DNA of 10,381 nt from Synergistales bacterium (GTDB lineage Bacteria; Synergistota; Synergistia; Synergistales; Synergistaceae): assembly GCA_026002695.1 (NCBI GenBank), contig BOCB01000053.1:1-10381 (forward strand). The letters run 5' to 3'. Below the pieces are notes generated by a model. The model did not search any database and was not told where the DNA came from. It saw nothing but the letters and a program-made list of their open reading frames with translations. Positions 5,201 through 10,381 of this stretch are shown piece by piece. A program made the position numbers and the translations under genes. Within the stretch, counting starts at the first letter, position 1. Every line of letters begins with the position of its first letter.

Positions 5201-5625
5201 ACGGACGTGTTTTCGCCATAGTGATACTGGCGGCCAAGAGAATGCTCGACGCCGGCGATAATCCCCGGGACCGGGGTAAATATTCGCCGGAACTTCTCAA
5301 CCTGACGAGAGAGCGCGGCTGCGGCGCCGGCGCGCGGTACCCGCATAATCTGTGACGCAACACAAACCTGACATACATCACCCCCTTGTAATTTCTCCGC
5401 ATTTTCCCAAAACTGCTTGTTTTTTTTCGGTTAATGCCTAATAATAAGAAGAAGTAATATAATGTATTCAAAGGAAGCGTCGGTTAATCTGCAAGACGGA
5501 TTTCATTGTTTTGGGACGCAAGTTGTGCGGGATTTTAATCTTTATCCTTCAGTCCTCTAACGATAATTAGTGTTTCAGAAAAGCTGACAGGCTTTTGTAT
5601 CTTCAATAGACAGGGGGAGTAGTGT
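5201..5625 (+). other. Intergenic spacer and leader of the methylmalonyl-CoA operon
   Basis: There is no convincing gene. A GTG-initiated frame of 44 codons at 5221-5355 (AAKRMLDAGDNPRDRGKYS in its first half) has no ribosome-binding site and no family I recognise; it may be a gene-end relic. CCCCGG and CCGGGG at 5263-5276 form a small hairpin. From about 5400 the sequence becomes AT-rich and holds the -10 box. A hairpin AAAAGC/GCTTTT (5579-5596) sits 30 nt before the mutase start. I see no cobalamin-riboswitch B12 box in the leader, although the first two gene products need B12. Confidence 0.45.
5458..5463 (+). promoter_or_regulatory. Candidate -10 box of the methylmalonyl-CoA operon
   Basis: A perfect TATAAT lies 163 bp before the mutase start in the AT-rich part of the spacer. 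The expected -35 position (TGCCTA) matches consensus poorly and there is no TG extension, so activator dependence or another promoter is possible. Transcription from here would give an untranslated leader of about 155 nt. Confidence 0.4.
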
Positions 5626-7305
5626 ATGTTTGAGGACAAGCAACTTGAGGAAATAAAGGCAGGTAAGGAGAGGTTCAAGGCAAGCGTGGACAAGACGCTC
5701 GCTAAAAACCCGGAACGCAAGGAAAAATTCACGACCAGCGGAGGGATTCCACTGGAGCGTTTGTACACTCCGGACGACATCAACTGCCTCGACTACGCGA
5801 AGGATATTGGTTTCCCGGGAGAGTATCCATACGTCAGGGGCGTTCAGCCCACGATGTTCAGGGGGCGCTTCTGGACGATGCGTATGTATGCCGGTTTTGC
5901 CACGGCGAAGGCGTCCAACGAGCGCTACCGCCAGCTTCTGGCGAGCGGCGGCACCGGTCTTTCAGTCGCGTTTGACCTTCCGACGCAGATAGGCTATGAC
6001 TCGGATCACCCGATGGCCAAGGGAGAAGTCGGCAAGGTGGGCGTCGCGATCGACAGCCTCGCCGATATGGAGATACTCTTCGGCGGCATTGATCTCAGCA
6101 AGGTTACGACTTCAATGACCATCAACGCACCGGCCGGCGTACTGCTCGCAATGTACATAGCGGTCGCCGAAAAGAACGGAATCAACCCCGAATCGCTCGG
6201 CGGCACAATCCAGAACGACATTCTCAAAGAATACATCGCGCGCGGTACCTACATCTTCCCGCCCAAGCCCTCAATGAGACTCATCACCGACATATTCGAG
6301 TTCTGCGGCACGAAGGTTCCCAAGTGGAACACCATCTCGATCTCCGGCTACCATATCCGCGAAGCCGGCTCGACAGCCATTCAGGAAGTCGCGTTCACGC
6401 TCGCGGACGGCATCGCCTATGTTGACGCGGCCATAAAGAAGGGTCAGGATCCCAACGTATTCGGCAAACGCCTCTCCTTCTTCTTCAACTCGCACAACGA
6501 CTTCATCGAAGAGGTCGCTAAGTTCCGCGCCGCTCGCAAGGTATGGGCGAGGATAATGAAGGAGCGCTTCGGCGTAACCGAGAAGTCGGCGCAGATGCTC
6601 CGCTTCCACACGCAGACAGCGGGCTGCACGCTCACCGCGCAGCAGCCGATGAACAATATCGTCCGAGTCGCGATTCAGACGATGGCGGCGGTCTCCGGCG
6701 GCACTCAGTCGCTCCACACGAACAGCCTTGACGAGGCTCTCGCTCTTCCGAGCGACGAGTCCGTGCGCGTAGCCCTCTGCACGCAGCAGATAGTTGCCAA
6801 CGAGTCCGGCATCACGAACTTTGTCGATCCTTTCGCGGGCAGCTACGCCGTAGAGTCCCTCACGAAGCAGATAGAGGACGGCGCGTGGGAGTACATCAAG
6901 AAGATAGACGACCTCGGCGGAATGCTCGCCGCCATCGAGCGCGGCTATCCGCAGCAGCACATTCAGGACTCGGCCTATGACTACCAGCGCTCCATCGAGA
7001 GCGGCGACAGGATAGTGGTCGGCGTCAACAAGTACCACATAGAAGAGGACGACTCCGCAAGGAAGCTACTCCGCGTCGACGAGACGGTCGGCAAGAACCA
7101 GGAGGCCGAGCTCCGCAAGATGAGGGAAGGCCGCGACAACGTCAAGGTTAAGGATACTCTCGAGGACATCCGCAAGGCGGCGCAGGGCGAGGAGAACCTC
7201 ATGCCCAAGATACTGGACGCCGTTCGCGTTTACGCGACCGAGGGAGAGATCTGCGGCGTACTGCGCGAGGTTTTCGGCGAGTATAAAGAGAACGTGGTAC
7301 TTTAA
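5626..7305 (+). CDS. mcmA1: Methylmalonyl-CoA mutase large (catalytic) subunit
   Basis: This 559-residue protein is the TIM-barrel substrate-binding half of adenosylcobalamin-dependent methylmalonyl-CoA mutase, of normal length for organisms that encode the B12 domain separately. It interconverts (R)-methylmalonyl-CoA and succinyl-CoA. Family landmarks are clear: RGVQPTMF...TMRMYAGF (71-91), GLSVAFDLPTQIGYDSDHP (111-129), GTIQNDILKEYIARGTYIF (193-211), ISISGYHIREAG (237-248), and GTQSLHTNS further on. Residues equivalent to P. shermanii Tyr89, Gln197, Arg207, Tyr243 and His244 are Tyr88, Gln196, Arg206, Tyr242 and His243. Tyr plus Arg at the first and third of these marks methylmalonyl-CoA mutase, not isobutyryl-CoA mutase. 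The start has GGGGGAG 7 nt upstream. The B12-binding subunit follows after 26 bp. Confidence 0.95.
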   Translation: MFEDKQLEEIKAGKERFKASVDKTLAKNPERKEKFTTSGGIPLERLYTPDDINCLDYAKDIGFPGEYPYVRGVQPTMFRGRFWTMRMYAGFATAKASNERYRQLLASGGTGLSVAFDLPTQIGYDSDHPMAKGEVGKVGVAIDSLADMEILFGGIDLSKVTTSMTINAPAGVLLAMYIAVAEKNGINPESLGGTIQNDILKEYIARGTYIFPPKPSMRLITDIFEFCGTKVPKWNTISISGYHIREAGSTAIQEVAFTLADGIAYVDAAIKKGQDPNVFGKRLSFFFNSHNDFIEEVAKFRAARKVWARIMKERFGVTEKSAQMLRFHTQTAGCTLTAQQPMNNIVRVAIQTMAAVSGGTQSLHTNSLDEALALPSDESVRVALCTQQIVANESGITNFVDPFAGSYAVESLTKQIEDGAWEYIKKIDDLGGMLAAIERGYPQQHIQDSAYDYQRSIESGDRIVVGVNKYHIEEDDSARKLLRVDETVGKNQEAELRKMREGRDNVKVKDTLEDIRKAAQGEENLMPKILDAVRVYATEGEICGVLREVFGEYKENVVL

Positions 7306-7331
7306 GCAAGGCATCGGAGGAGGTAAACGTT

Positions 7332-7736
7332 ATGGCTGATAAAATTCGTGTAGTTGTCGCAAAGCCAGGGCTTGACGGTCACGACAGAGGCGCAAAGGTT
7401 ATAGCGCGCGCGTTCCGCGACGCCGGCATGGAGGTCATATACACAGGTCTCAGGCAGACCCCGGAGCAGATAGTGGAAACCGCCATTCAGGAGGACGCCG
7501 ACGCGATCGGAATATCGATACTCTCAGGCGCTCATGAGCACTATTTCAAGGCGATAGAGGATCTCCTGAAGGAGAAGAACGCGGCTGACATCATTCTGTT
7601 CGGCGGCGGAGTCATCCCGGAGAGCGACATTCCGAGGCTCGTGGAGATAGGGGCAGGCGCGATCTTCGGCCCGGGCACCACGACGACAACCTGTATCGAC
7701 TGGCTCAAGGCGGAAGTAGCAAAGAAAAAGAAGTAA
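7332..7736 (+). CDS. mcmA2: Methylmalonyl-CoA mutase small subunit, B12-binding domain
   Basis: This 134-residue flavodoxin-like domain binds adenosylcobalamin and docks on the large subunit. Its base-off/His-on motif is KPGLDGHDRG, with Lys11, Asp15 and His17 matching the Lys604, Asp608 and His610 triad of the P. shermanii enzyme. ISILSGAH (the S-x-L element) and FGGGVIP (the G-x-x motif facing the nucleotide tail) follow in the usual order. It lacks any barrel domain, so it is the detached C-terminal part of the single-chain mutase. GGAGGAGG about 8 nt before the ATG is a strong ribosome-binding site, and the short gap ties its expression to the large subunit. No MeaB/ArgK chaperone GTPase gene lies next to it in this window. 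Confidence 0.95.
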   Translation: MADKIRVVVAKPGLDGHDRGAKVIARAFRDAGMEVIYTGLRQTPEQIVETAIQEDADAIGISILSGAHEHYFKAIEDLLKEKNAADIILFGGGVIPESDIPRLVEIGAGAIFGPGTTTTTCIDWLKAEVAKKKK

Positions 7737-7761
7737 CACAGCAATAGCTTTTATAACGGGC

Positions 7762-7780
7762 GGGGGAAGTTACTTCCCCC
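7762..7780 (+). terminator. Hairpin between mutase and epimerase genes
   Basis: GGGGGAAGT and ACTTCCCCC form perfect arms around a single central T, 25 nt after the stop of the B12-binding subunit. No U-run follows, so it is more likely a partial terminator, RNA-processing end or stabiliser that sets relative expression within the operon than a full stop. Confidence 0.4.
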
Positions 7781-7839
7781 TACTCGCTTCTAACTTTAGG
7801 TCTCTAATGTTAAATCTATAAATTAAGGGGGATTTCCAA

Positions 7840-8250
7840 ATGTCATTGAACCTGACGGTAGTTGATCACATCGCAATAGCTGTGCCGAACATCGACGAGG
7901 CGCTGAAATTCTGGGAGAACACGCTTGGCGTGAAGTGCACGGGCAAGGAGACGGTGGAGGATCAGAAGGTTACGACGGCGTTTCTGCCGATTAAGGATAC
8001 CGAGATCGAGCTGCTGGAGCCGACCTCTCCCGACAGTACGGTAGCCAAGGCCTTGGAGAAGAACGGCGGCAAGAGCCACCTTCACCACATTGCAATCCGA
8101 GTTGACAATCTCCATGCGGCGCTTGCCGAGCTGGAGGAGAAGGGCGTTCAGCTGATTGACAAGAAGCCTCGCAAGGGCGCGGGCGGCGCGCTTATAGCGT
8201 TTGTCCACCCGAAGGCAAGCGGCATTTTGCTCGAACTGAGCCAGCGTTAA
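7840..8250 (+). CDS. mce: Methylmalonyl-CoA epimerase
   Basis: This 136-residue protein is a vicinal-oxygen-chelate (glyoxalase fold) epimerase that converts (R)- to (S)-methylmalonyl-CoA, joining the mutase to the decarboxylase. The two repeated VOC modules are visible as VDHIAIAV (8-15) and LHHIAIRV (81-88). Metal ligands expected from the family are His10, His83 and the C-terminal Glu132 in ILLELSQ, plus a polar residue near EIELLEP (55-61). The segment KGAGGALIAFVHPK is typical of the methylmalonyl-CoA epimerase branch and separates it from lactoylglutathione lyase. Length is usual. AAGGGGGAT sits about 8 nt before the ATG. The gene lies 103 bp after the mutase genes and 49 bp before mmdA. 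Confidence 0.94.
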   Translation: MSLNLTVVDHIAIAVPNIDEALKFWENTLGVKCTGKETVEDQKVTTAFLPIKDTEIELLEPTSPDSTVAKALEKNGGKSHLHHIAIRVDNLHAALAELEEKGVQLIDKKPRKGAGGALIAFVHPKASGILLELSQR

Positions 8251-8299
8251 AGTAAACCACTGGTTATAAGAGTATTTTTATTAAGGAGGTTTTAGAGGT

Positions 8300-9859
8300 A
8301 TGGCGGATCGTACTATCGATCAACTCTGCGAGAAGCTGATTGCGAAGAGGGAAAAGGCAGAGCAGGGCGGCGGCGAAAAGGCCATAGCGAAACAGCATGA
8401 AAAGGGCAAACTGACCGCGCGCGAGAGGATCAACAAGATACTCGACCCGGGCAGCTTTGTCGAGCTCGACGAAACGGTCGAGCACCGCTGTTCGAACTTT
8501 GGCATGGAAAAAACGGTCTTCCCGGGCGACGGCGTCGTTACCGGCTACGGTACGGTTGACGGACGCATAGTATACGTCTTCAGCCAGGACTTCACGGTAA
8601 TCGGCGGCTCCCTCGGCGAGGCTCACGCGAATAAGATATGCAAGGTTCTCGAACTTTCAACCCAGAACGGCGCTCCCTGCGTCGGCATCAACGATTCCGG
8701 CGGCGCTCGCATTCAGGAAGCCGTTGACGCGCTCTCCGGCTACGGCAAGATATTCTTCCGCAACGTCAAGGCGTCCGGCGTCGTCCCGCAGCTCTCGGTA
8801 ATAGCGGGTCCCTGCGCGGGCGGCGCGGTTTACAGCCCGGCTCTCACCGACCTCATATACATGGTCGACAAGGTGGGCATCATGCACATCACAGGGCCGC
8901 AGGTAATCAAGGCCGTTACGGGCGAGGACGTTACGTCCGAGCAGATAGGCGGCGCGAAGGCTCACAACCAGAAGTCCGGCGTGGCTCACTTTTTTGCCAG
9001 CACCGAGGACGAGTGCTACGATCAGGTAAGAAAGACCCTCTCCTTCCTCCCCTCGAACAACTTGGAGGATCCTCCCTTTAAGGAGACAGGCGACGATCCG
9101 AAGCGCGCCGACCTTGAGCTGCGCAGCATAGTCCCGCCCGATCCGAACAAGGGCTACGACGTGCGCGACGTCATAAAGAAGGTCGTCGACAACACCGACT
9201 TCTTTGAAGTGCAGGGTCTGCACGCGCAGAACATCGTGACCGGTTTCGCCCGCGTCGGCGGCAAGGTAATAGGTATCATCGCCAACCAGGCCAAAGTAAT
9301 GGCCGGATGCCTCGACATAGACGCTTCGTGCAAGGCAGCGCGCCACATCCGCCTGTGCGATTCGTTCAACGTCCCGATCGTAACCTTCGTCGACGTGCCC
9401 GGCTATCTCCCAGGCCTCACGCAGGAGATGGGCGGCATCATCAAGCACGGCGCGAAGCTCCTCTACGCGTACAGCGAGGCTACGGCCCCCAAGATAACGA
9501 TAGTTCTTCGCAAGGCCTACGGCGGCTCGTACCTCGGCATGTGCAGCAAGGACCTCGGCGCCGACGTCGTCCTCGCGTGGCCTCAGGCTGAGATAGCCGT
9601 TATGGGCGCCGAAGGCGCGGCCAACATAATCTTCCGCAAGGAGATCGACGCGGCCGAGGACAAGGCAGCCACCCGCGCCGCGAAGATAGAAGAGTACCGC
9701 GAAGCTTTCGCCACGCCGTATCCCGCGGCGGCGAGAGGGTTTGTGGATAGGGTTATACTCCCCGAGGAGACGCGCCCGGCTCTCTACGAGGCGCTTGTGA
9801 TGACAGAGAACAAGAAGGAACTGAGGCCGAAACGCAAGCATGGCGTAATGCCGGGCTAG
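8300..9859 (+). CDS. mmdA: Methylmalonyl-CoA decarboxylase alpha subunit (carboxyltransferase)
   Basis: The 519-residue protein is a biotin-dependent acyl-CoA carboxyltransferase with two crotonase-like halves. It moves the carboxyl group of (S)-methylmalonyl-CoA onto biotin, releasing propionyl-CoA. Motifs in order: an N-terminal KGKLTARERI helix (35-44); GGSLGEAHANKI (102-113); SGGAR (133-137) and GPCAGGAVYSPA (170-181) of the first oxyanion hole; GIIANQ (325-330); DVPGYLPG (365-372); KAYGGSYLGMCSKDLGADV (405-423) of the second; and VMGAEGAANIIFRK (434-447). Leu at the position after GGSY, in place of the Asp usual in propionyl-CoA carboxylase, together with the oadG and biotin-carrier neighbours, favours the decarboxylase over a carboxylase. 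AAGGAGG 10 nt upstream sets the start. A dissociable PccB-like role in the reverse direction cannot be excluded. Confidence 0.93.
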   Translation: MADRTIDQLCEKLIAKREKAEQGGGEKAIAKQHEKGKLTARERINKILDPGSFVELDETVEHRCSNFGMEKTVFPGDGVVTGYGTVDGRIVYVFSQDFTVIGGSLGEAHANKICKVLELSTQNGAPCVGINDSGGARIQEAVDALSGYGKIFFRNVKASGVVPQLSVIAGPCAGGAVYSPALTDLIYMVDKVGIMHITGPQVIKAVTGEDVTSEQIGGAKAHNQKSGVAHFFASTEDECYDQVRKTLSFLPSNNLEDPPFKETGDDPKRADLELRSIVPPDPNKGYDVRDVIKKVVDNTDFFEVQGLHAQNIVTGFARVGGKVIGIIANQAKVMAGCLDIDASCKAARHIRLCDSFNVPIVTFVDVPGYLPGLTQEMGGIIKHGAKLLYAYSEATAPKITIVLRKAYGGSYLGMCSKDLGADVVLAWPQAEIAVMGAEGAANIIFRKEIDAAEDKAATRAAKIEEYREAFATPYPAAARGFVDRVILPEETRPALYEALVMTENKKELRPKRKHGVMPG

Positions 9860-9871
9860 GCGGTGATATAA

Positions 9872-10249
9872 ATGACTTTGGAAGTTTTCATCAATCTGAT
9901 ATTCGCTATACTCGGGGTCAGCCTGGCGTTTTTGGTCATAATAGGCCTGAGCGTGATGGTGCTGCTCTTCAGATCCAACAATCAGCCGCAGATTATACAG
10001 GCTCCCGCGCCCGGTCCCGCTCCTGTTGCCGCCGCGGCGGCTCCGGCTTCCGTATCGGCGGGCGCTCCTTACGCCGCGCCGTCAGGTGACGAGGACGAGG
10101 TAGTCGCCGTCATAACGGCCGCGATAGCCGCGATCTGCGGCGGCGGAGCTCGGATACTGAGCGTTTCGTCCGCGGGCGGCGCAGGCACGGCGGGCAGCTC
10201 GGCGTGGCGCATCGAGGGCAGGTTCCAGAACTTCGAGGGCGTTGAGTAG
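9872..10249 (+). CDS. mmdD: OadG/MmdD-like small membrane subunit of the sodium-pumping decarboxylase
   Basis: This 125-residue protein has the OadG layout: one N-terminal membrane helix (about 8-33, then Phe-Arg-Ser at the inner face), a Pro/Ala-rich flexible linker (about 43-70), an acidic GDEDEVVAVITAAIAAI helix, and a C-terminal SAWRIEGRF segment of the kind that contacts the carboxyltransferase. In Na+-translocating decarboxylases this subunit holds the soluble carboxyltransferase on the membrane beta subunit and aids assembly. It starts 12 nt after mmdA with only a modest ribosome-binding site (GGCGGTGAT), so coupled translation is likely. Sequence conservation in this family is low; the call rests on topology and position. 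Confidence 0.85.
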   Translation: MTLEVFINLIFAILGVSLAFLVIIGLSVMVLLFRSNNQPQIIQAPAPGPAPVAAAAAPASVSAGAPYAAPSGDEDEVVAVITAAIAAICGGGARILSVSSAGGAGTAGSSAWRIEGRFQNFEGVE

Positions 10250-10323
10250 GGGGGTATCTTTACCCTTCGGTCTCCTGACGATAAATCGGTCTTCTAAATA
10301 TATAAGAGGAGGTTATAAAAGAA

Positions 10324-10381
10324 ATGGCTCGTAATTTCAGAGTAACGGTCAATGGTAAAGCATATGATGTCGCAGTGGACG
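10324..10381 (+). CDS. mmdC: Biotin carboxyl carrier subunit of the decarboxylase, first 19 codons (runs off window)
   Basis: Only MARNFRVTVNGKAYDVAVD is visible. This is the usual beginning of the small biotin carrier (MmdC/OadA C-terminal type), whose lipoyl-like domain with the biotinylated MKM lysine would lie beyond the window. GAGGAGGT stands about 9 nt before the ATG. The position after mmdA and the OadG-like gene supports the call. The 74-bp gap before it contains a small GGGTA/TACCC hairpin next to the preceding stop and is otherwise featureless. Confidence 0.82.
   Translation, partial: MARNFRVTVNGKAYDVAVD

Noticed and set aside
5221..5355. 44-codon GTG-initiated frame after the array
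   Set aside because: There is no ribosome-binding site, family or neighbour support; it is kept only as a possible relic in the spacer description.
5850..5900. Phe in PTMF of the mutase, first taken for the Tyr-to-Phe change that marks isobutyryl-CoA mutase
   Set aside because: The specificity Tyr is the one in RMYAGF (Tyr88), which is kept, as is the partner Arg206. The enzyme should act on methylmalonyl-CoA.
6271..7038. 255-codon open frame on the minus strand
   Set aside because: It is antisense to the mutase large subunit gene and has no family features; it is a shadow of the real gene.
8657..9841. 394-codon open frame on the minus strand
   Set aside because: It lies wholly antisense to mmdA, whose frame has all family motifs. 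It shows no recognisable domain and reflects GC-biased codon positions.

Overview
The window looks like a chromosomal piece of an anaerobic, amino-acid- or organic-acid-fermenting bacterium. The right half is a tightly packed succinyl-CoA/methylmalonyl-CoA/propionyl-CoA operon with a biotin-dependent, probably sodium-pumping decarboxylase. Coding sequence is moderately GC-rich yet uses many ATA (Ile) and AGG (Arg) codons. With the operon layout, this makes me favour Synergistota (Synergistes/Cloacibacillus-like), with propionate-forming Negativicutes or Clostridia as alternatives. The assignment is from memory of typical gene sets, not from a search.

Bases 1-2617 are an accessory region read mostly from the minus strand. 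It holds the 5' end of a family 2 glycosyltransferase that runs off the window, a two-gene PIN-domain module flanked by a 44-bp direct repeat, a frameshifted DUF1902/HicB-like antitoxin remnant, and an FkbM-family methyltransferase. A strong hairpin lies just behind the methyltransferase stop, an inverted repeat covers its start codon, and a tetranucleotide microsatellite (AGTG x11) lies upstream of it. Glycosyltransferase, FkbM methyltransferase and microsatellite together suggest a variable cell-surface glycan locus.

Bases 2618-5200 are the most unusual part. A complete Rpn-family (PD-(D/E)XK, recombination-promoting nuclease) gene is followed head-to-tail by four extra copies of its own 3' part (units of 374, 373, 422 and 373 bp, against 445 bp in the parent). 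Every copy keeps an internal ribosome-binding site (AAGGGGGTG) and GTG start. Every copy carries a 12-bp/4-residue GxAK repeat whose number varies (10, 4, 4, 8 and 4 units). Rpn genes are known to encode an antitoxin (RpnS) inside the 3' end of the toxin (RpnL). I therefore read the array as one nuclease toxin gene plus a bank of duplicated, length-variable antitoxin cassettes. Two cassettes have an intact frame, one is rescued from a new ATG, and one is truncated.

Bases 5201-5625 are a gene-poor spacer with a consensus -10 box. From 5626 the operon reads: methylmalonyl-CoA mutase large subunit, its separate B12-binding subunit, methylmalonyl-CoA epimerase, methylmalonyl-CoA decarboxylase carboxyltransferase (MmdA), the small OadG/MmdD-like membrane subunit, and the first 19 codons of the biotin carrier protein. 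Together they interconvert succinyl-CoA and (R)-methylmalonyl-CoA, epimerise it to the (S) form, and decarboxylate it to propionyl-CoA, probably with export of Na+. The membrane beta subunit is expected just beyond the window.
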